The position numbers were made by a program, and so were the translations under genes. Below the pieces are notes generated by a model. It made no database searches. It was not told the DNA's origin and saw only the letters and a list, made by a program, of their open reading frames with translations. A stretch of 64,000 nucleotides of DNA, from NCBI RefSeq assembly GCF_030053775.1, contig NZ_CP125669.1, forward strand, positions 1,731,962-1,795,961, written 5' to 3'. This document shows positions 54,830-63,991 of this stretch, piece by piece. The stretch comes from Acinetobacter corruptisaponis (GTDB taxonomy: Bacteria > Pseudomonadota > Gammaproteobacteria > Pseudomonadales > Moraxellaceae). How positions within the stretch are numbered: the first letter of the stretch is position 1; each line of letters begins with the position of its first letter.

Positions 54830-55795
54830 ATGCAAAAAATCGCTTTAATTTATATGGGTGGTACATTTGGCTGTATTGGCGAACCACTTATGCCAATGCC
54901 CGAACAAGCCTTTTTACCTTTGCTGGAAAAGATTATTCCCCCTCATTTACAGGTTCAATGTTTCGCCGCTCCCAGCATTAAGGACAGTAGCGCATGCACG
55001 GCAATGGACTGGCTGCAACTGATACAACAGGTTCAGCAGTTACAGCACAACAATTACCAGCATTTCGTGATTATTCACGGTACAGACACACTGAGTTATG
55101 CTGCGGCAACACTTGCCCGTTTTCTGGGACATTCATGCCACGCAATCATTACTGGAAGCCAGTATCCGCTACTGAATATTGAGGGAAATGACACACGAGA
55201 ATTCACCGATGCGCTTGGAAATCTGTATTTAGCACTGGAACAGGTGCTAAAACTCCCTGCGGGTGTATATCTTGCTTTCCACCAACAGGTTTTTCATGCC
55301 CAAACCACATTGAAAGTACACACAACCGAACTGGATGCCTTTACAGGAATCCCTGCTACCCAGAAATGCCTGACATCTGCCAATCAGTTTATTGTACAGG
55401 ATGAACGCATTACACAGGCTGCACAACTGTGTGTGCTTAACCTCATGCTACAGCCAATACCGCAACAGCAACTGATCTTACAACTCAAAAACATTCTGAC
55501 TGCACCCCCACAGTTTTTGGTGCTGCAAGGTTTTGGAACAGGCAATATCGCTGTCAATGATGAGGTTTTGGCCTTGTTTGAAGATCTATATCATCAAAAG
55601 TGCCTGACCATTGTCAGCAGTCAAGTTACCTTTGGTCAGCTTGACCAGCGTTATGCAGTCAGTTCATGGATACAATCTACCAGGGTTTTAATCAATGATT
55701 GCCACAGTCATGCCGATTTATATGCAAAAACATTGCAAATGTATTTAAAATACCCGACCCATGATCAATGCTTTGAACATTGGCATCATCATTAA
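54830..55795 (+). CDS. asparaginase family protein
   Basis: A 321-residue enzyme of the L-asparaginase superfamily, hydrolysing asparagine to aspartate and ammonia. The first catalytic Thr is in IYMGGTFGC (about residue 12) and the second motif in IHGTDTLSYAAATLARFL (about residue 83). The lack of a signal peptide fits a cytoplasmic type I enzyme. Activity on glutamine is not ruled out. Shine-Dalgarno is weak; it starts right after the fimV terminator and truA follows in 13 bases, so it is inserted between fimV and truA. Confidence 0.87.
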   Translation: MQKIALIYMGGTFGCIGEPLMPMPEQAFLPLLEKIIPPHLQVQCFAAPSIKDSSACTAMDWLQLIQQVQQLQHNNYQHFVIIHGTDTLSYAAATLARFLGHSCHAIITGSQYPLLNIEGNDTREFTDALGNLYLALEQVLKLPAGVYLAFHQQVFHAQTTLKVHTTELDAFTGIPATQKCLTSANQFIVQDERITQAAQLCVLNLMLQPIPQQQLILQLKNILTAPPQFLVLQGFGTGNIAVNDEVLALFEDLYHQKCLTIVSSQVTFGQLDQRYAVSSWIQSTRVLINDCHSHADLYAKTLQMYLKYPTHDQCFEHWHHH

Positions 55796-55808
55796 CTGAG
55801 GTTTAAAT

Positions 55809-56606
55809 ATGCAACGTTATGCAATTGGTATTGAATTTTGTGGTACTCAATACCGTGGCTGGCAAACCCAACAGGCAGGCGTTGCAAGTGTTCAGGAAAC
55901 CATTGAGAAAGTTCTCAGTAAAATTGCCAATGCACCTATCCTATTACATGGGGCAGGTCGTACCGATGCAGGCGTGCATGCCACCAATATGGTTGCCCAT
56001 TTTGACACTGAAGCAGTCCGCCCTGACCATGGATGGCTGATGGGTGCGAACAGCCAGCTTCCAAAGGATATTTCAATTCAGTGGATCAAGTGCATGGATG
56101 AAAGTTTCCATGCACGTTTCAAGGCGACTGCACGTCGTTATCGCTATGTCGTGTATAACGCCCCTCACCGCCCAGCATTACTGCATAAACAGGTTACGCA
56201 TATCTATTATGCGCTAAATACAGAGAAAATGATTGCGGCAGCGGCCAAGTTTGAAGGCACTCATAATTTTGAGACGTTCCGTGCAGCGGCCTGTCAATCA
56301 AACCAGCCTGTACGCCATGTAAAGCATTGTCGTCTATTTGAACATGGCCGTTATTTAGTTCTTGATATTCAGGCAGACGGTTTCCTACACCACATGGTAC
56401 GAAATATCATGGGGTGTTTACTGGAGATTGGACAGGGCCTGTATGAGATTGAGCATATTGACACCATGTTCGCTGCACAGGACCGTAAAGCCGCTGGTAT
56501 TACCGCCCCACCTGACGGACTTTACTTTATTCAGGCCTATTATCCTGAAGAGTTTGACTTGCCACAGCCACCACTAGGCCCACAGTGGTTAAACCTGCCT
56601 GAATAA
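55809..56606 (+). CDS. truA: tRNA pseudouridine(38-40) synthase TruA
   Basis: Makes pseudouridine at positions 38-40 of the anticodon arm. 265 residues with the catalytic Asp in GRTDAGVHAT (about residue 55) and the conserved RRYRYVVYN and FLHHMVRNIMG blocks. ATG preceded by GAGG. Starts 13 bases after the asparaginase gene; likely one transcript with it. The terminator at its end serves the convergent AraC gene. Confidence 0.96.
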   Translation: MQRYAIGIEFCGTQYRGWQTQQAGVASVQETIEKVLSKIANAPILLHGAGRTDAGVHATNMVAHFDTEAVRPDHGWLMGANSQLPKDISIQWIKCMDESFHARFKATARRYRYVVYNAPHRPALLHKQVTHIYYALNTEKMIAAAAKFEGTHNFETFRAAACQSNQPVRHVKHCRLFEHGRYLVLDIQADGFLHHMVRNIMGCLLEIGQGLYEIEHIDTMFAAQDRKAAGITAPPDGLYFIQAYYPEEFDLPQPPLGPQWLNLPE

Positions 56607-56638
56607 AAAAGCCCTATCGATAAAAGATAAGGCTTAGT
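56604..56638 (-). terminator. rho-independent terminator of the AraC-family gene
   Basis: On the minus strand, AAGCC-TTATC / GATAG-GGCTT with one mismatch and a seven-base loop, followed by TTTTTTATT. Confidence 0.7.
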
Positions 56639-56651
56639 CATTCTAAAAAAT

Positions 56652-57659
56652 CTAACGTTGTTTGCGTTTACGGTATTCCACTGGCGTTTCATTGGTCCAG
56701 CGCTTAAAGGCACGGTAGAAAGTACTTGGCTCGGAGAAGCCTGTTAAATAAACGATTCGCTCCACACTTTCATTGGTGTTTGCCAGCAGCTTCTTCGCCA
56801 AACGACAGCGATAGTCGGAAAGAATCTGCTGAAAGCTGGTATTGGCTTCACTCAACTGGGTACGTAAACGGCGTGGCGTAATATTGAGTTGTGCTGCAAC
56901 AGTTTCCAGTGTCGTTTCTCCACTTTCCAGTGTCGAACCGATGGCACGGCGTACCTCGCCCACTAAATCATATCGGGCGAGTTCCTGCAACTTTTCAATT
57001 GCAAGCTGCTCATGCAGTTGCAGCAATTCAGGTTCAGCTTGCCATAATGGATAATCAAGCACGGCATCATCAAAATAAAGGCGGGTTTCTTTTTGACCCA
57101 GGCTGACAGGGCAGCCATACACCCGAAAATATTCATCATCATCCGCACCCTCATTGAAGTTGAAGTCAATGTAGATTGGCTGAAACTGCCCTTCGGTGAT
57201 GAATTTAAAGAAGCGAAGAATGCCCGACATCGCACATTCAGAAAAATGACGGTTTACAAATTGGTCAGACCAGTACTGCTCACCATTGCTTAGGTAACAG
57301 CGACCATCTGCAATCACCAGTTTGGCATCAAAGGCATCACTGATCAGGCGCTGATAGGCCAAGGCACGTTTCAGGCCTTCTCCAAAAGTTTCACTACTGA
57401 TAAATAGATGTTCAATCACCTGCCCACGATAAAGCGGTAAATGCTCCCCCAAATGCAAACCAATGTCTGGGTCATTGCTCACGTCCTGTGCCGCAATCCA
57501 GAATGCGTTCTGCGCACTTAATGGTGTTCTGGCATTTGTATCAACCTGATTGAGTGCGACACCTGCCTTTGTTAAAATCTCTTCAGTTGGTAATCCAGCT
57601 TTACGAATCGCCTGATAACCAAAGCGCAATACAACCGATGCATCTGTTAACTGACCCAC
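56652..57659 (-). CDS. AraC family transcriptional regulator
   Basis: A 335-residue regulator: an N-terminal arabinose-binding-like (PF12625-type) domain (LSAQNAFWIAAQDVSNDPDIGLHLGEHLP) and a C-terminal AraC helix-turn-helix pair (ESVERIVYLTGFSEPSTFYRAFKRWTNETPVEYRKRKQR). This class often controls lipid, aromatic or amino-acid catabolism genes. The start is GTG with GAAGGG eight bases upstream. It is divergent from infA; its target is not evident from the neighbourhood. Confidence 0.9.
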   Translation of the reverse strand: MGQLTDASVVLRFGYQAIRKAGLPTEEILTKAGVALNQVDTNARTPLSAQNAFWIAAQDVSNDPDIGLHLGEHLPLYRGQVIEHLFISSETFGEGLKRALAYQRLISDAFDAKLVIADGRCYLSNGEQYWSDQFVNRHFSECAMSGILRFFKFITEGQFQPIYIDFNFNEGADDDEYFRVYGCPVSLGQKETRLYFDDAVLDYPLWQAEPELLQLHEQLAIEKLQELARYDLVGEVRRAIGSTLESGETTLETVAAQLNITPRRLRTQLSEANTSFQQILSDYRCRLAKKLLANTNESVERIVYLTGFSEPSTFYRAFKRWTNETPVEYRKRKQR

Positions 57660-57826
57660 GCAGTGCCCTTCCCTGTAGATACTTTATTGTGACAATAACA
57701 CTAAATTTAGATTAACGTTGATTGACCAAACTGACAACACTATTCTGCTTCTTTTGTTAAAAAAATTCGTCGATTGTCTGACAGTTTTTTCCAAATGATG
57801 ACTCAAAGCTTTGCCACAGCCCCATC

Positions 57827-57855
57827 TTGTAAAATTTAAATAAATTGACTATAAT
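57827..57855 (+). promoter_or_regulatory. sigma-70 promoter of infA
   Basis: -35 TTGTAA (57827-57832), spacer of 17, perfect -10 TATAAT (57850-57855), 33 bases before the infA ATG. Confidence 0.8.
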
Positions 57856-57888
57856 TTGCGCCTTTCCAATTTGATCATCAGGTAGGCT

Positions 57889-58110
57889 ATGGCCAATAAA
57901 GAGGAACTCATTGAGTTCGAAGGCGTTGTCACCGAAACGCTTCCTAATACGATGTTCCGTGTGCGTCTAGAAAACGGTCACGAAGTTATTGCTCACATTT
58001 CTGGTAAAATGCGTAAACACTATATCCGCATTTTGACAGGCGACAGCGTAAAAGTTGAAATGACACCTTATGACTTAACCAAGGGTCGTATCACTTACCG
58101 TGCACGCTAA
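57889..58110 (+). CDS. infA: translation initiation factor IF-1
   Basis: A 73-residue single OB-fold: [20 protein letters not shown] and [30 protein letters not shown], unmistakable IF-1. Binds the A-site of the 30S subunit during initiation. Shine-Dalgarno AGG is near the ATG. A strong promoter and a strong terminator frame it as a single-gene unit. Confidence 0.98.
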   Translation: MANKEELIEFEGVVTETLPNTMFRVRLENGHEVIAHISGKMRKHYIRILTGDSVKVEMTPYDLTKGRITYRAR

Positions 58111-58124
58111 GAATTAGTGAATGC

Positions 58125-58155
58125 AAAAAAGCCACATCAATATGTGGCTTTTTTT
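58125..58155 (+). terminator. rho-independent terminator of infA
   Basis: AAAAAAGCCACAT / ATGTGGCTTTTTTT with a four-base loop; it may also serve the convergent LprI-like gene. Confidence 0.9.
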
Positions 58156-58173
58156 ATGTGCATAAACAAGGGA

Positions 58174-58545
58174 TTATTCACTTAAACGTGTGGTTTTACA
58201 TCCCACGGTTTGGCACTCACGAAGACGTTCCAGCAACCAGTGATTGCGTTCCTGTGTTGTGGTCAGGCGGCATTGCACATCAACACTGTTCTGCTGTGAA
58301 TCTGTACAGCTTGCGTCGCGATGGCGTATCCATGCGAGCTGTGCCCTTTTTAGAATCTTTTGTTGTGTCTCATTGAGCTGCTGGCGTAACTGCTGATAAT
58401 TCTTGTTTAAGTCAGCATCGGCACTCGCATAAATTTTATTGGTACAGTAAATATCATCATAAGTGTTACGTGCCTTGTCGCAATTATCTGCATAACTCAA
58501 TGTGGCGAAAGCACCACACATTAACCCTAAAATTATATTGCGCAT
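58174..58545 (-). CDS. LprI-like (DUF1311) periplasmic protein
   Basis: A 123-residue exported protein: signal peptide (IILGLMCGAFATLSYA), then a four-Cys helical domain of the LprI/DUF1311 type (CTNKIYASADADLNKNYQQLRQQLNETQQKILKRAQLAWIRHRDASC). The family includes lysozyme-inhibitor LprI of mycobacteria; in proteobacteria the role is unproven. ATG at 58545; a TTG one codon upstream is possible. Transcribed alone. Confidence 0.86.
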   Translation of the reverse strand: MRNIILGLMCGAFATLSYADNCDKARNTYDDIYCTNKIYASADADLNKNYQQLRQQLNETQQKILKRAQLAWIRHRDASCTDSQQNSVDVQCRLTTTQERNHWLLERLRECQTVGCKTTRLSE

Positions 58546-58722
58546 CAAGTTTTTCCCAATCGCTTAATTATGCGGCATATCTAAGCATATTTTGCGTCAA
58601 TTGAACATTACTTTACAAACAGATAGGTATGTATATTTTGATTGGTTCACACAAATGGACTCGACAAGATGTGCCCTTTGGCTTTGAATAAAAAAAGATC
58701 AATACGATAAAGGAACGTCATA

Positions 58723-59121
58723 ATGATAAATTCAAGGTCCCTATTCTTTTGTTCAGTCATTGGACTGTCAGCATGTATGACCTCTCCGCAGCGAAACACC
58801 AGCCTCCCCGACTATCTACAACCTTACATTGGCCAGTCTGCAAGCAGTATCCAGCAGCAGCTTGACTTAAGACCTTTAGGACTGCAAACCCTGGCCCAGC
58901 CCCAAAACCAGAACAACCAGCTTGTTTATACGGTGATCCGTCCTGTACGTATTCCCATTCCAATTGCCCAGTCCGCCGAGATGGGTGCCCAGAACATTCC
59001 CATTCAAAGCATGGGCAATGCAGGCAGTGCCTATGACCTCAACCTGCAATGCAAAATTATTTTTGAGCTGGATCAGCAGCAGATTGCCCGCTCCATCCGC
59101 TATGAGGGCAAAGCCTGTTAA
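58723..59121 (+). CDS. lipoprotein of unknown function
   Basis: A 132-residue lipoprotein: signal peptide with lipobox LSAC at about Cys18, then a short domain starting LPDYLQPYIGQSASSIQQQLDLRPLG that resembles small outer-membrane-anchored proteins. No family recognised. AAAGGAACG precedes the ATG well. It is convergent with leuB, with a terminator between. Confidence 0.75.
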   Translation: MINSRSLFFCSVIGLSACMTSPQRNTSLPDYLQPYIGQSASSIQQQLDLRPLGLQTLAQPQNQNNQLVYTVIRPVRIPIPIAQSAEMGAQNIPIQSMGNAGSAYDLNLQCKIIFELDQQQIARSIRYEGKAC

Positions 59122-59135
59122 TTTTTTATGTTATA

Positions 59136-59161
59136 AAAAACGCAGCGATTGCTGCGTTTTT
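59136..59161. terminator. bidirectional terminator at the leuB end
   Basis: AAAAACGCAGC / GCTGCGTTTTT with a four-base loop, used by both the lipoprotein gene and leuB. Confidence 0.88.
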
Positions 59162-59177
59162 GGGATGCCTAAGTTAC

Positions 59178-60257
59178 TTAGCCTAAAACCGCCACCACAG
59201 CTTCACCCATTGCATCCGTACCGACCTTGGTCATCCCCTCAGCCATAATGTCAGCTGTGCGCAGGCCCTGGTCAAGCACTTGGCCTACCGCATCCTCAAT
59301 GGCCTGTGCAGCAGTTTCCTCACGGAATGTATAGCGCAGCATCATTGCTACAGAAAGAATGGTTGCCAGTGGGTTTGCCACATTCTGGCCCGCAATATCA
59401 GGCGCTGAACCATGACAAGGCTCATACATGCCTTTACCATTTTCATCCAGTGAGGCAGATGGCAACATGCCAATTGAACCTGTCAGCATTGCCGCCTCAT
59501 CAGACAAGATATCACCAAACAGGTTGCCTGTTACAATCACATCAAACTGTTTTGGCGCACGCACCAACTGCATGGCCGCATTGTCCACATACATATGTGA
59601 CAACTGGATATCTGGATATTGTGCCTGCTGCAAGTCAGTTACGGTTTGCTTCCACAATTCAGTTACTTCAAGGACATTTGCCTTGTCAACTGAACACACC
59701 TTGCCACCACGCAGACCTGCAAGCTCAAACGCCACCTTGGCAATACGCTTGATCTCACTTTCTGAATAAACATCAGTGTTATAGCCTTGCTTTTCACCAT
59801 TTCCCAGTTCACGGATACCACGTGGCTGACCGAAGTAGATACCACCTGTAAGCTCACGTACAATCAGGATATCCAGACCAGCAACAATTTCTGGCTTCAG
59901 GCTTGAAGCACCTGCCAATTGCGGATAAAGGATTGCAGGACGCAGGTTGGCAAACAGGTTCAATTCGCTGCGGATTTTTAACAGGCCACGCTCTGGACGG
60001 ATTGAACGCTCAATCGTATCCCATTTAGGCCCACCAACTGCGCCCAACAAGATTGCATCGGCTTTTTTCGCCTGCTCACTGGTGACAGCAGGGTAAGGTT
60101 CACCATGTGCATCAATCGCAGAACCACCCAACAGACCATGTTCCCATGTCAAACCTAAATTAAATTTTTCATTGACCTTGGTCAGGACTTTCTCAGCAGC
60201 GCCCACAATTTCAGGACCAATCCCATCACCTGCCAAAATTAAAATATGTTTAGACAT
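59178..60257 (-). CDS. leuB: 3-isopropylmalate dehydrogenase
   Basis: Third step of leucine synthesis, oxidising and decarboxylating 3-isopropylmalate. 359 residues with the substrate block [31 protein letters not shown], and the NAD motif [22 protein letters not shown] precedes the ATG. It is the last gene of the leuC-leuD group but is separated from leuD by a lipoprotein gene and a MITE copy. Confidence 0.97.
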   Translation of the reverse strand: MSKHILILAGDGIGPEIVGAAEKVLTKVNEKFNLGLTWEHGLLGGSAIDAHGEPYPAVTSEQAKKADAILLGAVGGPKWDTIERSIRPERGLLKIRSELNLFANLRPAILYPQLAGASSLKPEIVAGLDILIVRELTGGIYFGQPRGIRELGNGEKQGYNTDVYSESEIKRIAKVAFELAGLRGGKVCSVDKANVLEVTELWKQTVTDLQQAQYPDIQLSHMYVDNAAMQLVRAPKQFDVIVTGNLFGDILSDEAAMLTGSIGMLPSASLDENGKGMYEPCHGSAPDIAGQNVANPLATILSVAMMLRYTFREETAAQAIEDAVGQVLDQGLRTADIMAEGMTKVGTDAMGEAVVAVLG

Positions 60258-60300
60258 CTATTTTTCCAGTTTCATTAGTGCAGTTTTAAACTGCAAGTCA

Positions 60301-60876
60301 TTAAATCTTTTTCTCAACAAACTCGCCCAGTCCTGTCACCACATCATAAGGGCGGCAGAAGCGGCGAATGGTATGCTGTTCTTGCTGTAAATCCACACAT
60401 AAGGGTTCAGGTGCAGACACATTCAATAAACTACCTGAGCGTTTTGCCCTGTCCCGATACATTTTAAAGGTGTAGCGCTGATGCGGCTTAAACTCATGAA
60501 TTACATGGAACATCTCGGCGCGGTCTGGAGAAATTGGATAGAAACGAATCACAACCTCATATTGCTTGGCAGGTATACTTAAATAGACCTGCTGTTTTCG
60601 GCTGAAAACCGAACCATCCAGACGGATGATGCCGTGTTCCATTGCCTGTTGACTGATACGATGGGATTTCGCATCCATCACAACAATGTCATTGATTCGC
60701 TCAAACTCACAATTCTCAGTCCCTGAACAATATAAAGTTGCATTATTCGCTTTATTTTCCAATGTGGTCTGTGCAATTCGAACCTGATCAACAACAGTCG
60801 GCGCGTTTTGGCATGCCGTTAACGTTGTCGCAAGACCTAAACACAGCAAAATACTGTAAGCGAGTCTTCTTTTCAT
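60301..60876 (-). CDS. lipoprotein of unknown function within the leu cluster
   Basis: A 191-residue lipoprotein: signal peptide with lipobox LTAC (about Cys22), then a beta-rich domain with VRIAQTTLENKANNATLYCSGTENCEF and later YEVVIRFYPISPDRAEMFHVIHEF. No recognised family. It sits between leuD and leuB on the same strand, 43 bases upstream of leuB. Its cellular role is unlikely to be leucine synthesis; position is the only link. Confidence 0.75.
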   Translation of the reverse strand: MKRRLAYSILLCLGLATTLTACQNAPTVVDQVRIAQTTLENKANNATLYCSGTENCEFERINDIVVMDAKSHRISQQAMEHGIIRLDGSVFSRKQQVYLSIPAKQYEVVIRFYPISPDRAEMFHVIHEFKPHQRYTFKMYRDRAKRSGSLLNVSAPEPLCVDLQQEQHTIRRFCRPYDVVTGLGEFVEKKI

Positions 60877-60991
60877 TATTCAAGCCCAGTCCTCATAACA
60901 TGCACACATGCAAGCAAATATTATTCGCTAGCATGTTAGCAAGAGTTCAATGTCTGCGCTATGACTATCTTTAAAATGTCCTCAGACATTA

Positions 60992-61257
60992 GGGTCTGTT
61001 GACATTTCAACCATGCCTTGCGTTGTAGGCTAAAACGACATAAACAAGGCATGAAACGCAGGCAATGGCGCCCCCCTTGTCAAGTCTCATAACGCAGTTT
61101 AGGGAAGTTTTAGCCATAACCCTGCGGGACAGGGACATTTTTTGCCGCTACTGCATTATGCCTTACTCATTTAGGATAGCTAAATTTCGTAAGTCATGCC
61201 TTGTACCGTCTAAAAAATGTCCTCTGTCGCAAGCATCTGTGAAATGTCAACAGACCC
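60992..61257 (+). mobile_element. MITE-like element, copy 2
   Basis: A 266-bp element flanked by TA. Its terminal inverted repeats are perfect: GGGTCTGTTGACATTTCA at the left and the exact complement at the right, extending to 19 bp with the flanking A/T. It shares with copy 1 the internal GGACATTTTTT / AAAAAATGTCC and ACAAGGCATG / CATGCCTTGT fold-backs and the block AGCCATAACCCTGCGGGA. Same orientation as copy 1, 15 kb apart. It lies between leuD and the lipoprotein gene, so any leuCD-leuB read-through transcript must include it. No coding capacity. Confidence 0.9.
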
Positions 61258-61282
61258 TAAAGTATCTCCAGTCAACAAAAGC

Positions 61283-61933
61283 CTAGGCCTTTATTTCCTG
61301 AAACACCCAAGGACGCGCCTGTTTGGCTTTTTCTTCATAGGCACGGATGTCATCCGCAACTTGCAAGGTTAAGCCAATATCATCCAATCCATTGATTAAA
61401 CAATGTTTACGGAATGGGTCAATCTCAAATTTAAATGCCTCACCTGTTGGAGTGCGCACTTCCTGCGCCTCTAAATCGATGGTCAGTTGATAACCCTCTG
61501 TCTCGGCACATTCCTTGAACAACTGGTCAACGATCTCTTCAGACAGGATCACAGGCAACATGCCATTCTTGAAGCAGTTGTTAAAGAAAATATCGGCAAA
61601 GCTTGGCGCGATCACGGTACGGAAACCATATTCATTCAATGCCCAAGGCGCATGCTCACGGCTTGAACCACAACCAAAATTGGTACGTGCCAAAAGAATG
61701 CTTGAACCCTGATAGCGAGGCTTATTTAATACAAAATCGGGATTAATTGGACGGTTGCTAATGTCCTGCCCTAAATAGCCTTCATCCAGATAACGCAATT
61801 CATCAAATAAGTTATCACCAAAACCAGTCCGCTTAATTGACTTTAAAAACTGCTTTGGAATGATTAAGTCGGTATCGACATTGGCACGGTCTAAAGGTGC
61901 AACAATACCTTGTTCTACAGTGTATTTTTTCAT
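61283..61933 (-). CDS. leuD: 3-isopropylmalate dehydratase small subunit
   Basis: Partner of LeuC in isomerising 2- to 3-isopropylmalate. 216 residues with the family blocks [18 protein letters not shown] and [19 protein letters not shown]. Starts 12 bases after leuC and so is in the same operon. MITE copy 2 begins 25 bases past its stop. Confidence 0.97.
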   Translation of the reverse strand: MKKYTVEQGIVAPLDRANVDTDLIIPKQFLKSIKRTGFGDNLFDELRYLDEGYLGQDISNRPINPDFVLNKPRYQGSSILLARTNFGCGSSREHAPWALNEYGFRTVIAPSFADIFFNNCFKNGMLPVILSEEIVDQLFKECAETEGYQLTIDLEAQEVRTPTGEAFKFEIDPFRKHCLINGLDDIGLTLQVADDIRAYEEKAKQARPWVFQEIKA

Positions 61934-61945
61934 GATCCTGCTCCC

Positions 61946-63364
61946 TTAGAATGAACGAACATCAACAAAGTGACCTGCGATTGCCGCCGCTGCCGCCATT
62001 GCTGGACTGACCAAATGGGTACGTCCACCATTGCCCTGACGACCTTCAAAGTTACGGTTTGAAGTCGATGCACAATGCTCACCTGGTTGCAACTTATCTG
62101 CATTCATTGCCAAACACATAGAGCAACCTGGTTCACGCCATTCGAAACCTGCCTCCAAGAAAACCTGATCCAAACCTTCCTGTTCAGCCTGCTGTTTCAC
62201 CAAACCAGAACCAGGAACAATCATCGCCTGTTTAATGCTTGAAGCGACTTTACGGCCTTTGACCACTTCCGCTGCCGCACGAATATCCTCAATACGTGAG
62301 TTGGTGCATGAACCAATGAATACACGGTCTAACTGAATATCTTCCAATGCCTGACCAGCAATTAAGCCCATATATTGATAAGCACGGGTCCAGTCATTGC
62401 GCTGCACATCGTCTTTTGCCTGTTCTAAAGTTGGCACTGCTTGTGAAACAGGAATTACCATTTCTGGTGAGGTTCCCCAAGATACTTGTGGCTCAATTTC
62501 TGCGCCATTTAACACGACTACAGCATCAAATACTGCATCTTCATCAGAATGTAAGGTATTCCAATAAGCAACCGCCTGATCCCATTGCTCACCTTTCGGT
62601 GCATAGTTACGGTCTTTCACGTACGCAATAGTTTTATCATCAACAGCTACCATGCCGACACGGGCACCCGCCTCAATGGCCATGTTACATACCGTCATAC
62701 GCCCTTCGATTGACATATCACGGAACACCTGACCACCAAACTCGATTGCGTAGCCTGTACCACCAGCAGTACCAATTTTACCAATGATGGCTAACACCAC
62801 ATCTTTTGAAGTTACGCCTTTACCTAATACGCCATCGACACGCACCAGCATATTCTTCGATTTTTTCTGTACCAAACATTGCGTTGCCAAGACATGCTCA
62901 ACTTCGGATGTTCCAATACCGTGTGCCAAACAGCCAAAAGCACCATGTGTTGCAGTATGTGAATCACCACATACCACCGTCATGCCAGGCAATGTTAAAC
63001 CCTGCTCTGGGCCCACCACGTGCGCGATGCCCTGACGGATGTCATTGATGCCAAACTCAGTGATATTAAAGGTTTTACAGTTGTCATCCAAAGTCTGAAC
63101 CTGAATGCGGGAGGTATCATCCTCAATCCCAGCAATACCCTGTTCACGTTCCTTTTTCGAGGTTGGCACGTTATGGTCAGGGGTTGCAACGTTGGCACTT
63201 AAACGCCACGGCTGACGGTCAGCAAGTTGCAAGCCTTCAAATGCCTGTGGGCTGGTCACTTCATGTAATAAGTGACGATCAATGTAAATTAAGCTTGAAC
63301 CATCATCACGTTGCTTAACCAAATGGTCATCCCACAATTTGTCATATAATGTTTTGCCTGCCAT
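61946..63364 (-). CDS. leuC: 3-isopropylmalate dehydratase large subunit
   Basis: Aconitase-superfamily subunit carrying the [4Fe-4S] cluster. 472 residues with cluster ligands in [14 protein letters not shown] and [11 protein letters not shown], and [18 protein letters not shown] at 63364 before [13 protein letters not shown]; two ATGs upstream add only nine residues and overlap GGAGAGC, the probable Shine-Dalgarno. First gene of leuC-leuD. Confidence 0.97.
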   Translation of the reverse strand: MAGKTLYDKLWDDHLVKQRDDGSSLIYIDRHLLHEVTSPQAFEGLQLADRQPWRLSANVATPDHNVPTSKKEREQGIAGIEDDTSRIQVQTLDDNCKTFNITEFGINDIRQGIAHVVGPEQGLTLPGMTVVCGDSHTATHGAFGCLAHGIGTSEVEHVLATQCLVQKKSKNMLVRVDGVLGKGVTSKDVVLAIIGKIGTAGGTGYAIEFGGQVFRDMSIEGRMTVCNMAIEAGARVGMVAVDDKTIAYVKDRNYAPKGEQWDQAVAYWNTLHSDEDAVFDAVVVLNGAEIEPQVSWGTSPEMVIPVSQAVPTLEQAKDDVQRNDWTRAYQYMGLIAGQALEDIQLDRVFIGSCTNSRIEDIRAAAEVVKGRKVASSIKQAMIVPGSGLVKQQAEQEGLDQVFLEAGFEWREPGCSMCLAMNADKLQPGEHCASTSNRNFEGRQGNGGRTHLVSPAMAAAAAIAGHFVDVRSF

Positions 63365-63415
63365 GTCATCGCTCTCCATCGTGCTTGTCATAGGACTGAA
63401 TTAAATCTTGAGTTG

Positions 63416-63421
63416 ATTATA
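63416..63421 (-). promoter_or_regulatory. -10 element of the leuCD promoter
   Basis: A perfect TATAAT on the minus strand about 52 bases before the leuC ATG; the -35 region (TTAGAT at 17 bases) is poor. No leader peptide or attenuator with Leu codons is visible. Confidence 0.5.
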
Positions 63422-63534
63422 GCAACCGTTTTACATAAATCTAATTTATCATTTTTATAAATTAAAAAACTTTTAGGAATAGATAAAACTATTTTAAAAA
63501 TCTAGCTATTAACTGCTTAAAAAGCCATTAAACA

Positions 63535-63560
63535 AGTTAACCAAATAGAAGAGGTTAACT
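63535..63560. terminator. inverted repeat, possible terminator
   Basis: AGTTAACC / GGTTAACT with a ten-base loop, 14 bases past the stop of the next gene; T-rich but short tail on both sides. Confidence 0.4.
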
Positions 63561-63574
63561 TTAATCAGAATGAA

Positions 63575-63991
63575 TTATTCAACATATACATCAGAGAGTT
63601 TAAACTCTGGATAAACCTCTAACAATTTAAAGCAGTCATGGATGCCATGACAGTATTTACCCTTTAAATAAACCTCAGCATAGGAATGCTCAAATCTGAA
63701 TTTTCCATGTCTAAAATAGAAAATTCTTTTCAAAGCGATCGTATTTTGAGAGAAACCTATATCACGTAATAGTTCCTTATCAGCACGAACCAACCCCCAA
63801 AACAAAGGGATACATAACAATTGAATAATGAAATATAGGATCAAAAATAGCTTAGCTAAAAGCATGGCAAAAGTAATGGCAACTGGAGAACCTCCAAAAA
63901 GCAAACTAAGAGAGATGACTATGCTTAACCATATTAATATTGGCAAAATAACAGCTATGTCTAATAAAGCGTATTTGAATCCATACCCCAT
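63575..63991 (-). CDS. hypothetical membrane protein, possibly cut by the window end
   Basis: At least 138 residues with two membrane segments (LLDIAVILPILIWLSIVISLSLLFGG, MLLAKLFLILYFIIQLLCIPLFWG) and a C-terminal soluble part (FRHGKFRFEHSYAEVYLKGKYCHGIHDCFKLLEV). No family recognised. The reading frame stays open to the window's last base, so the true start may be outside; the ATG at 63991 is merely the first inside. AT-rich. Confidence 0.6.
   Translation of the reverse strand: MGYGFKYALLDIAVILPILIWLSIVISLSLLFGGSPVAITFAMLLAKLFLILYFIIQLLCIPLFWGLVRADKELLRDIGFSQNTIALKRIFYFRHGKFRFEHSYAEVYLKGKYCHGIHDCFKLLEVYPEFKLSDVYVE

Noticed and set aside
61065..61286. Small open frame inside MITE copy 2
   Set aside because: It lies in the repeat, is not kept in frame in copy 1 and has no ribosome-binding site.
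63392..63574. Possible leucine attenuator before leuC
   Set aside because: No short leader frame with Leu codons and no alternate hairpins; only a -10 box and an inverted repeat near the next gene.
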